Shown: piece by piece, positions 18,729 to 30,032 of the stretch | Layout: the number at the start of each line of letters is the position of its first letter | Numbering within the stretch: position 1 is the stretch's first letter | Source of the DNA: an uncultured Alphaproteobacteria bacterium | Lineage (GTDB): Bacteria; Pseudomonadota; Alphaproteobacteria; HIMB59; GCA-002718135 | Assembly (NCBI GenBank): GCA_902561355.1 | Contig: CACEPG010000003.1 | Location: 18,287-82,286, forward strand | DNA length: 64,000 bases | Direction: 5' to 3' | The notes under the pieces: generated by a model | The model's database searches: none | Seen by the model: the letters and a program-made list of their open reading frames with translations, nothing else | Told to the model about the DNA's origin: nothing | Translations under genes and position numbers: made by a program

Positions 18729-20120
18729 ATGGAAAAGTCAAGTTTAGGTTTTGATGAAGTTAAATGGTCCTCATTAAAAAAAGATCTAAAAAAAACTGTT
18801 GGAGATAGTGCTTATAATAATTGGTTAAAGCATTTAAATTATGTTTCCTTGGAAAAAGATACAATTACATTTTCAGTTCCAACAAAGTTTTTGAGAGACT
18901 GGATAGTTAATAATTATTCAGATAAAGTAAAAACAGAATCAAAGAAATATTCTGAACAGATTGATGTTATAAAATTTGTTGTAAAACCAACCGGTGGAAG
19001 AATTGTGCCTGGGACGACAAGAACTATAAAAAGTACAGATAACCATTGGAAATCTACTTTAGATATTAGATCTAATCAGCAATCTTCTCCAAATGAATTT
19101 GGAGCACCTTTAGATCCAAGGTTTACATTTGACAATTTTGTAGTTGGAAAACCAAATGAATTAGCTTTTGCAGCTTCAGCAAGAGTTGCTGAAGCAGATA
19201 AAGTTTCATTTAATCCATTATTTTTATATGGAGGAGTCGGTTTAGGTAAAACACATTTAATGCATGCAATAGGTTGGAAAATCAAACAACAACAACCCGA
19301 GAGAAAGGTAATCTATTTATCAGCAGAAAAATTTATGTACCAATTTGTGAGAGCTCTTAGGTATAAAGATACTTCTGCTTTTAAAGAACAGTTTAGATCA
19401 ATCGATGTACTAATGATAGATGATGTTCAGTTTATTAGTGGAAAAGATAATACCCAAGAAGAGTTTTTTCATACATTCAATGCATTAATTGAACAAAATA
19501 AGCAAATTGTAATTTCTGCAGATAAATCTCCATCAGATCTTGATGGTGTTCAAGACAGATTAAAATCTAGACTAGGTTGTGGTTTAGTTGCAGACATACA
19601 CCCCACAACATATGAGCTCAGATTAGGAATCTTAATTGAAAAAGCACAAAAGAGAGGTGTAGAAATTCCTCCAAAGGTACTAGAATTTTTGTCACATAGG
19701 ATTATATCTAATGTTAGAGAAATGGAAGGTGCTTTAAATAGACTAGTTGCTCATGCCACTTTAGTTGGAACATCCATAACTGTTGAGACAGCTCAAGTTG
19801 TTTTGCAAGATTTACTTAAATCATCTAATAAAAAAATTACTATCGAAGAAATTCAGAAAAAAGTTGCTGAACATTTTAATATAAGAATAACAGATATGCA
19901 TTCCCCAAGAAGATCTAGATCTGTAGCTAGACCTAGACAAATAGCTATGTATCTTGCTAAATCAATTACATCAAGATCGCTACCTGAGATTGGAAGGAAG
20001 TTTGGCGGTAGAGATCATACAACTGTAATGCATGCAGTAAAAAAAATTGAAGAACTTAAGCTACAAGACGTTAATTTTAATGAGGATATTGAGTTATTAA
20101 AAAGACTTATAGATTCTTAA
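18729..20120 (+). CDS. dnaA: Chromosomal replication initiator DnaA
   Basis: 463-residue DnaA. Domain I spans about 8-75, and domain II is a short linker. Domain III is the AAA+ ATPase with Walker A GGVGLGKTHL at 168-177 and Walker B VLMIDDVQF. Domain IV carries the DNA-binding signature RDHTTVMHAV at 428-437. It binds DnaA boxes and opens oriC. The gene opens the conserved dnaA-dnaN-recF-gyrB block. The ATG at 18729 has an AGGGGG ribosome site just upstream. Confidence 0.97.
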   Translation: MEKSSLGFDEVKWSSLKKDLKKTVGDSAYNNWLKHLNYVSLEKDTITFSVPTKFLRDWIVNNYSDKVKTESKKYSEQIDVIKFVVKPTGGRIVPGTTRTIKSTDNHWKSTLDIRSNQQSSPNEFGAPLDPRFTFDNFVVGKPNELAFAASARVAEADKVSFNPLFLYGGVGLGKTHLMHAIGWKIKQQQPERKVIYLSAEKFMYQFVRALRYKDTSAFKEQFRSIDVLMIDDVQFISGKDNTQEEFFHTFNALIEQNKQIVISADKSPSDLDGVQDRLKSRLGCGLVADIHPTTYELRLGILIEKAQKRGVEIPPKVLEFLSHRIISNVREMEGALNRLVAHATLVGTSITVETAQVVLQDLLKSSNKKITIEEIQKKVAEHFNIRITDMHSPRRSRSVARPRQIAMYLAKSITSRSLPEIGRKFGGRDHTTVMHAVKKIEELKLQDVNFNEDIELLKRLIDS

Positions 20121-20146
20121 GTTAATTTTCTTTATATTTCAGAAAA

Positions 20147-21262
20147 ATGAAATTTATAATTGCAAAACCCATAATTTTTAAGACCCTATCGCATTTACAA
20201 AATATAGTAGATAAAAAAAACACATTACCAATACTCTCAAATATTTTAATTGAGGCTGATAATAATAAGCTGACATTGTCATCTACAGATATGGACATAT
20301 CAATTACAGAAACTGTAAATTGTAATGTTTTGGAGTCTGGTTCGACTACTATAAATGCACAACTTATATATGATATTATAAGAAAACTTTCAGATACAAG
20401 TGAAATAGAAGTAATCTCAAATGATGGTAAATTGTTAACTTTACGTTCAAGTGGATCACGTTTTTCACTAGCATGTTTACCTAAAGAGGATTTTCCTATT
20501 ATAGAAACCACAAATGATGGTAATAAAATTAAAGCAAAATCTGAAATTCTTTTTAAATTAATTGATAAAACTAAATTTGCAATTTCGAATGAGGAAACAA
20601 GATATTTTTTAAATGGCTTATATTGTAATATAACTAAAGAAAATAATAATAACTTTATTACTTTTGTAGGTACAGATGGCCATAGATTAGCAAAGTTTAG
20701 TTCACAGAATAATGAATTAAATACTGAAATACCAGGGGTTATAATTCCAAAAAAAACTATAAATGAATTATCAAAATTACTATCAGAGAGTACAGACGAA
20801 ATTGAGCTTGATATAAGTGCAAATAAAATAATATTTTATTTTGATAATTTAATTTTAGTTTCAAAGTTAATTGATGGAAACTTTCCAGATTATAAAAGAG
20901 TTATACCTAATAATAATGAAAATAATTTGATAGTAAAACGAACAAATTTATTATCTGCGGTAGATAGAGTTAGTACAATTGCGAATGAAAAATCTCCAGT
21001 TATAAAATTTAAATTATTAAAAAATTTAGTAAACATGAGTACAATAAATAATGAAAATAGTACTGCTACTGAAGATTTAGAAGCTATATATGATGGTGAG
21101 GAGATAGAAATTGGTTTTAATTCAAAATATATTATGGATATATTAAATAATTTAGAGGAAGACGATGTAACTTTATCTTTTAAAGACAACTCATCTCCAA
21201 TTATTGCTAAAGAAAAATCAAACCCAGATCTTATTTATGTATTAATGCCAATGAGAGTGTAA
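20147..21262 (+). CDS. dnaN: DNA polymerase III subunit beta (sliding clamp)
   Basis: 371-residue beta clamp with three similar domains. Recognisable pieces are KKNTLPILSNILIEA near the N-terminus, FVGTDGHRLA in the middle, and the C-terminal VLMPMRV, which ends in the family-typical MPMR motif. It encircles DNA and tethers polymerase III. The start lies 26 bases after dnaA. The sequence is Asn/Asp-rich, as expected from the base composition. Confidence 0.96.
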   Translation: MKFIIAKPIIFKTLSHLQNIVDKKNTLPILSNILIEADNNKLTLSSTDMDISITETVNCNVLESGSTTINAQLIYDIIRKLSDTSEIEVISNDGKLLTLRSSGSRFSLACLPKEDFPIIETTNDGNKIKAKSEILFKLIDKTKFAISNEETRYFLNGLYCNITKENNNNFITFVGTDGHRLAKFSSQNNELNTEIPGVIIPKKTINELSKLLSESTDEIELDISANKIIFYFDNLILVSKLIDGNFPDYKRVIPNNNENNLIVKRTNLLSAVDRVSTIANEKSPVIKFKLLKNLVNMSTINNENSTATEDLEAIYDGEEIEIGFNSKYIMDILNNLEEDDVTLSFKDNSSPIIAKEKSNPDLIYVLMPMRV

Positions 21263-21268
21263 ATATAA

Positions 21269-24819
<3,551 letters not shown>

Positions 24820-24832
24820 CCAAGAATATTCT

Positions 24833-26059
24833 ATGAACACAATTCTATTGAGCAATCTGATAAAGATAAGATGGATTGCAATTATTGGTCAAATATTAAC
24901 CATTCTGTTAGTAAATTATTTTTTAGACATATCTATATTAATTATAGAGTGTTTATTTGTTGTTTTTCTATCGATATGTGTAAATTTTTTTTCTTATTTT
25001 ATTCAAAAAAAAAATAATAAAATTTCAGACAGCCAAGCATTTTTCTTTCTTTTATTTGATACTTCTCAGTTAGGAATTTTATTGTTTTTGACAGGTGGTA
25101 TTTTTAATCCATTTGCTATTTTAATTTTAGCACCAGTAATTATATCTGCTTCTTATCTACCAGTTCTCTGGACAATATTTCTCTCTTCATTTTCAATTCT
25201 TCTTATTTTAGTTATAAATTCTAATTTTATTCCTTTAAATTGGAACGAACAAATTTTTATACCTGATATATATAATCATGGTTTAATTATTGCACTAATC
25301 ATTACTATAATATTTATTGCTGTCTATGCATATCTTTTTGCAAATTCATCAAGAAAAATTTCACAAGCTTTATCAGAAACAAAACTTCAACTTTCTAATC
25401 AAAAAAAAATTACTGAAGTAGGATCTTTAAGTGCTGCCGCGGTGCATGAACTTAGTACTCCTTTGAATACTATTTTTTTAGTATTAAATGATTTATTAAA
25501 AGAAAAAATTTTAATTAAAGATCAAAATTTATTAAAAGATGTTGAACTATTAAAATCACAAGCTGAGAGATGTAAAGAAATATTATTAAAAATTTCAAAA
25601 AATCCATATAATTTGAAAGATAATTTTTTTGAAAAAATAAAAATAGTAGACATAATAAAATTTAATTTTGATAAATTTAATACAAACAAGAAGCTCAAAA
25701 TTTCTAATTTAATAAAAGGAGAAGATGCAAAAATTATATTTAAAGATGAAATAATGTATGCAATTGGTAATATTATACAAAACGGTATTATTTATTCAAA
25801 AACAATAGTTAATGTTGAAATTAAAGTATTATATGATGAATTATTTTTAGTAATATCAGATGATGGGAGAGGATTTCCAAGAGATATTATAGATAAACTT
25901 GGAGAACCCTATATTTCTAAAAATAAAAAAGGTATGGGTTTAGGAATATTTATTGCAAAAAATCTAATTGAAAATATGAAAGGTAAAGTTTTATTTTATA
26001 ATTCAAATGTAAATAATGCAGTTGTTGAAATTAAATTTAACAAATCTATATTATGTTAA
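24833..26059 (+). CDS. regB: RegB/PrrB-type redox sensor histidine kinase
   Basis: 408-residue membrane kinase. About six hydrophobic helices fill residues 10-170 and carry GGIFNPF at 88-94, the quinone-binding heptapeptide of RegB/PrrB. The dimerisation box AAAVHELSTPLNTI places the phospho-acceptor at His205. Cys247 in AERCKEIL matches the position of the redox-active Cys of RegB. The ATPase domain ends with DDGRGFP and GMGLGIFIAKNL. RegB senses the respiratory quinone pool and controls energy metabolism genes. It is followed at once by its regulator. Confidence 0.9.
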   Translation: MNTILLSNLIKIRWIAIIGQILTILLVNYFLDISILIIECLFVVFLSICVNFFSYFIQKKNNKISDSQAFFFLLFDTSQLGILLFLTGGIFNPFAILILAPVIISASYLPVLWTIFLSSFSILLILVINSNFIPLNWNEQIFIPDIYNHGLIIALIITIIFIAVYAYLFANSSRKISQALSETKLQLSNQKKITEVGSLSAAAVHELSTPLNTIFLVLNDLLKEKILIKDQNLLKDVELLKSQAERCKEILLKISKNPYNLKDNFFEKIKIVDIIKFNFDKFNTNKKLKISNLIKGEDAKIIFKDEIMYAIGNIIQNGIIYSKTIVNVEIKVLYDELFLVISDDGRGFPRDIIDKLGEPYISKNKKGMGLGIFIAKNLIENMKGKVLFYNSNVNNAVVEIKFNKSILC

Positions 26060-26586
26060 TGACTAAAGAATTAATGATAGTAGATGATGATCTACCTTTT
26101 AGAGAAAGATTATCGAGATCTATGAAAAAAAAAGATTTTATCGTAGAATCGTTTCCTAGTTTTAATGAATCATTAAAAAGAATTAAAGAAAAAAAATTCG
26201 ACTATGCAATTGTTGATATGAGATTAAATGATGGTTCAGGTTTAGAATTAATAAAAAAAATAAGACAAATTAGTCCAAAAACAAAATCTCTTTTGTTAAC
26301 TGGCTATGGAAATATTGCAACAGCTGTTGCAGCGATTAAATCTGGCGCAATAGATTATTTACCAAAACCAGCTGAAATAGATCAAATATATGATGCTTTA
26401 ACGAACTCAAAAGAAATATTGCCTCCACCCCCAGAAAATCCAATGACAGCAGATAGGATAAGGTGGGAACATATACAAAGAGTTTTTGTTCAATGTAACA
26501 GAAATGTTTCTGAAACTGCAAGAAGATTAAGAATGCATAGAAGAACACTTCAAAGAATTTTAAATAAGCATGCTCCAAAAGAATAA
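26053..26586 (+). CDS. regA: RegA/PrrA-type response regulator
   Basis: 177 residues. The receiver domain carries acidic residues VDDD near 11-13, phospho-acceptor Asp55 (IVDMRLNDGSGL), Thr in LLTGYGN and Lys in LPKPAEID. A Pro-rich hinge (ILPPPPENP) leads to a compact Fis-type helix-turn-helix, NVSETARRLRMHRRTLQRIL, as in RegA/ActR/PrrA. The start overlaps the regB stop; the second ATG at 26059 (TAATG arrangement) is equally plausible. The end overlaps the glycosyltransferase gene by 17 bases. Confidence 0.92.
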   Translation: MLMTKELMIVDDDLPFRERLSRSMKKKDFIVESFPSFNESLKRIKEKKFDYAIVDMRLNDGSGLELIKKIRQISPKTKSLLLTGYGNIATAVAAIKSGAIDYLPKPAEIDQIYDALTNSKEILPPPPENPMTADRIRWEHIQRVFVQCNRNVSETARRLRMHRRTLQRILNKHAPKE

Positions 26587-27589
26587 ATACGAACTATCAA
26601 TAGTTATACCTGTATTTAATGAGGAAAGATATTTAGATAAATTATTTTCTGAATTAATTAAATATTTTAATGAAAAAAATGTAGAAGTAATTTTTGTTAA
26701 TGATGGATCAACAGATAAATCTAAAAATATAATAGAAAGTTTAAAAACAAATCAAGAATATAAATTTAATTTTAATATAATTAATCTAATAAAAAATTTT
26801 GGAAAAGGAAAAGCAGTTCGTGAAGGATTTTTGAATTCATCAGGAAAATATGTTATTTTACAAGATGCAGATTTAGAACTAGATTTAAAAGACTCAAAAG
26901 AATTATTAGATATTATTAAAAATAATGATGCAATCAAATGTATATTTGGAAGTAGATATTTATCAGGTAAACTAAAAAAACATAATTATTTTTTCAATGA
27001 ATTATTCGGAAAAATTAATTCATTCATATTTAATATTTTATTTGGACAATCATTAAGTGATATTCATTGTGGTTTAAAAGTTTTACATAGAGATGTTATA
27101 GATAATATCAAGCTTTCAATAAATGATTTTGGTCTAGAAATTGATTTAGCCGCACAAATTGTAAGAAATAATTTTTTTATTTATGAATTTGGTGTTTCAT
27201 ATTATTCAAGAACAAGCAAAGAAGGTAAAAAAATTACTTGGGTGGATGGTGTCAAATCTTATTATTATTTGTTTAAAGTTAGGTTTATAGATAATCCTAT
27301 CTCAATCAAAATATCACTAATTTATTCTTCAATGTATATGACTTTTGTTGGATCATATTTTGGGATGGGTTCGGGCAAAACATTATTTATGATAGTGTTT
27401 TTTATTATTGGTTTGGCAATAGGTTTAAAAAATAAACTTTTACAGTCTTCTCTAATTTTCTTATCAATATATATAGGTTCTCTTTTTGGAAATGGACAAG
27501 GAAAAGTATTATCAGTAATTTTGTTTTTTTTTATAGGTCTTTATTTAGCAAAAAAAATTAGTAGATACAAAAAGATTAATTTTTTTTAA
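26570..27589 (+). CDS. Family 2 glycosyltransferase (DPM1-like) with duplicated C-terminal membrane module
   Basis: 339 residues. Residues 8-240 form a GT-A glycosyltransferase like dolichyl/polyprenyl-phosphate sugar synthases: LSIVIPVFNEERYL, VNDGSTDKS near 43-51, and QDADLELD near 98-105. The C-terminal 95 residues are hydrophobic and contain two copies of a glycine-rich unit, starting at 261 and 303 (GSxFGxGxGKxL followed by FFxIGL). It probably loads a sugar onto a polyprenyl phosphate for glycan export. It is translationally coupled to regA, which is an odd partner, and faces an O-antigen ligase-like gene. Confidence 0.85.
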   Translation: MLQKNKYELSIVIPVFNEERYLDKLFSELIKYFNEKNVEVIFVNDGSTDKSKNIIESLKTNQEYKFNFNIINLIKNFGKGKAVREGFLNSSGKYVILQDADLELDLKDSKELLDIIKNNDAIKCIFGSRYLSGKLKKHNYFFNELFGKINSFIFNILFGQSLSDIHCGLKVLHRDVIDNIKLSINDFGLEIDLAAQIVRNNFFIYEFGVSYYSRTSKEGKKITWVDGVKSYYYLFKVRFIDNPISIKISLIYSSMYMTFVGSYFGMGSGKTLFMIVFFIIGLAIGLKNKLLQSSLIFLSIYIGSLFGNGQGKVLSVILFFFIGLYLAKKISRYKKINFF

Positions 27590-27739
27590 TATAAAAATAA
27601 GTATCTTTTTCAAGAGTTTTTTTTAGCTAACTTTTATCCTAGTTCATTTAATAGTGTGTCTAATTTTTTTGTACATTTAGTTTTAGTTTTTTATAAGTTT
27701 CTAAAATTAGTTCAAAAGCAACTACCTTTTTACAATTTT
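27590..27739. other. Convergent intergenic spacer
   Basis: 150 bp between two convergent gene ends. It is almost pure A/T. A 9-bp inverted repeat (TTTCTAAAA and TTTTAGAAA, separated by about 30 bases) and several T runs could stop transcription in both directions, but no G+C-rich stem is present. No small ORF or tRNA is supported. Confidence 0.4.
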
Positions 27740-29083
27740 TTAGAAATAATTATTATTTCTTAAATTAAATTGACTAAAAGAAATAGAAATAGCTATTATA
27801 TAAAAACTAAAAACTCCATTCCAATTTTTTATTAAACTACCTGTAGACATAATTGGCCAAAAAATTATTATCATAGATGCTATAGAAATTAATTTAAATT
27901 GAATTAAATTTTTTCCCATAATTATAAAATAAAATAAATAACCCAAATACGCTAAAAATGTAATCAAAGTTATTAAACCACCTTCTGATAACCATTGTAT
28001 ATAAATGTTATGGGGATGAGATGCACAATCATAATTAATCATTTGTTTTTTGTATGATTCATAATTTAAACAAGCAAACTGATAGTTACCTATACCAACT
28101 CCTGTAAAAGGATTATCATTGAACATTTTAAATCCTAAAGAATAAATTTCTCCATATGCTGATGATTTAAAGTTTTTTAATATTTCTATGAAGCTAGGTT
28201 GAATATTGATAATTTTTTTACATTCTTGATTTTTATTATTTTCACATTCAAAGGTTTTTTCAATTTTTAACCCTTGGTGATATTGAGTTGAGCTCAGAAT
28301 TCTAAAGTCATTATAAAAGGGATGTAATTTATAGATTGATCCAATGATTATAATTGATAATATTATCGCTAAAAGAAAAACAATTCTTTTATTTGCCATA
28401 AATAATAATAAAAAAAATAAAGCTAAAAAATATGTTGCTAAAGACATCCTCTCACCAGATGCAAAGCATACTACTCCGATAATTGCTAAATAAATTATTT
28501 GTAAAAAAAAATTTATTTTATTTTTCTTTAAATAAAAAAATATTAAATATCCAAAAAGTCCAAATCTTGAAACAAATACTCCTGGGACTAATTCATCTCC
28601 AAATGGACCAGTTAAACGTCCATACCAATTTGATTTAAATCCAAGTAAATCAGATCCAAAACCATCTTTAGAGGAATAATTAAAAAATTGAAAAAGAGTA
28701 TCTAATAAAACAAAGGTTACAGAAAAAAAAATTATATAAATTAAGATTTTAATATTTTTTTCAGTATTTAAAAATACATAATATCCAATTATAGGAATAA
28801 GTAAAAATCTAATAAAAATTAAAGAATCTTGAAATGATTTTGTTTTACTTAATGCAAAAAAACTAATTAAAATTAATACAAGCCAAAATAAAATTGAAAT
28901 TATAAATATATTTTTTTTAAATATAAAATAATTTTTTTTTAATAAAATGTAATATATAAGAAAAAATATTGCGCCAAAAGTTATAGTAATATCAGGTAGT
29001 GCAGGACCTGTTATTAAAAATATTGGTATAAATAAAAATAATATTAAAAAGAATTTATTTATATTGAAAATTTCATTTTTCAT
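27740..29083 (-). CDS. O-antigen ligase/polymerase-like membrane protein (Wzy_C family)
   Basis: 447 residues with roughly ten to twelve hydrophobic helices and one large periplasmic loop (about residues 255-365). The loop ends in SHPHNIYIQWLSEGG, the family signature containing the conserved His. GERMSLATYF earlier is also typical. The loop carries four cysteines (FECENN, QECKK, FACLN, YDCAS), which could form disulfides. Such proteins polymerise O-antigen repeats or ligate them to lipid A-core; sequence alone does not separate the two. It overlaps the ABC ATPase gene by 11 bases. Confidence 0.8.
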   Translation of the reverse strand: MKNEIFNINKFFLILFLFIPIFLITGPALPDITITFGAIFFLIYYILLKKNYFIFKKNIFIISILFWLVLILISFFALSKTKSFQDSLIFIRFLLIPIIGYYVFLNTEKNIKILIYIIFFSVTFVLLDTLFQFFNYSSKDGFGSDLLGFKSNWYGRLTGPFGDELVPGVFVSRFGLFGYLIFFYLKKNKINFFLQIIYLAIIGVVCFASGERMSLATYFLALFFLLLFMANKRIVFLLAIILSIIIIGSIYKLHPFYNDFRILSSTQYHQGLKIEKTFECENNKNQECKKIINIQPSFIEILKNFKSSAYGEIYSLGFKMFNDNPFTGVGIGNYQFACLNYESYKKQMINYDCASHPHNIYIQWLSEGGLITLITFLAYLGYLFYFIIMGKNLIQFKLISIASMIIIFWPIMSTGSLIKNWNGVFSFYIIAISISFSQFNLRNNNYF

Positions 29084-29999
29084 TTACTAACTTTATAAAT
29101 ACATCCTCTAAGTCACTTTCGTAAGTATTTATTTCAGAAAATTCAATTTTATTTAAATTTAAAATATCAATTATTTTTTTAATTGATATGTTGTTCTTAT
29201 CATAACTAAGAGTCAGTTTATTTTCTTTCAAAACTGGCTTATAAATTTCTAAAGATTTAGGTATTGTATTATGTTTTGTTAAAGAAAAACTGACTGTTTT
29301 GTTTGAAATAATTTCAAGCATATTTTGTTTTGTATCATCTTTAATTACTTTTCCTTTATTAATTATAGTTATGTTGTCACATAATTCCTCGGCTTCTTCT
29401 ATGTAATGAGTAGTAAGACAAATAGTCGTGCCCTCAGCATTGATTTTTTGTATATATTTCCATAGAGATTTTCTTAAATCGACATCTACTCCAGCAGTCG
29501 GTTCATCTAAAATTAACATTTCAGGACTATGAACTAGTGCTTTGGCAACAAGTAATCTTCTTCGCATTCCACCTGATAATGTTCTTGCATACGCATTTTT
29601 TTGATCAAGTAATCCTACATTATCTAAAATTTGTTCTGTTTTTCTATTTTTTTTTGTTATCCCATATAGACCTGCTTGAAGTTCCAGCAATTCATTTGGA
29701 CTAAAGAAAGGATCAATATTTAATTCTTGTGGGACTATGCCAATTTTAAATTTACTGCTTTTTGAATGAGTATCTATATTAAGCCCACATATTTTTATCT
29801 CACCACTGTTTTTTTTTACCAAGCTTCCTAAAATATTAATAAAAGTTGATTTTCCAGCACCATTTGGTCCTAATAAACCATGAATAGAGCCTCTTTTTAT
29901 TCGAATATTAAAATTGCTCAGCGCATTAACACTTGAAGATTTTTTGAAGAAAATCTTATTAACGTTTTTTGCTTCTATTGAATATTTATAGTCTAACAT
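29073..29999 (-). CDS. ABC-2-type exporter ATP-binding protein (no permease in window)
   Basis: 308-residue ATPase of the NodI/CcmA/DrrA type. Seen: Walker A GLLGPNGAGKST, signature LSGGMRRR, Walker B LILDEPTAGVD, and the H-loop LTTHYIEEAEEL. A C-terminal extension of about 80 residues is usual for this class. I chose the ATG at 29999 (MLDYKYSI). A longer frame to 30044 would overlap polA and begins with a poor leader. The cognate permease is not adjacent. The neighbouring O-antigen ligase suggests polysaccharide or lipid export, but this is only context. Confidence 0.85.
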   Translation of the reverse strand: MLDYKYSIEAKNVNKIFFKKSSSVNALSNFNIRIKRGSIHGLLGPNGAGKSTFINILGSLVKKNSGEIKICGLNIDTHSKSSKFKIGIVPQELNIDPFFSPNELLELQAGLYGITKKNRKTEQILDNVGLLDQKNAYARTLSGGMRRRLLVAKALVHSPEMLILDEPTAGVDVDLRKSLWKYIQKINAEGTTICLTTHYIEEAEELCDNITIINKGKVIKDDTKQNMLEIISNKTVSFSLTKHNTIPKSLEIYKPVLKENKLTLSYDKNNISIKKIIDILNLNKIEFSEINTYESDLEDVFIKLVNEK

Positions 30000-30032
30000 T
30001 CTTATATTACAGTCTATATATTTAATTTTTTT

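Noticed and set aside
27350..27389. P-loop-like GMGSGKT in the glycosyltransferase tail
   Set aside because: The spacing does not fit GxxxxGK[ST]; it lies in a hydrophobic segment and is repeated in degenerate form 42 residues later. It is part of a membrane repeat, not a nucleotide-binding site.
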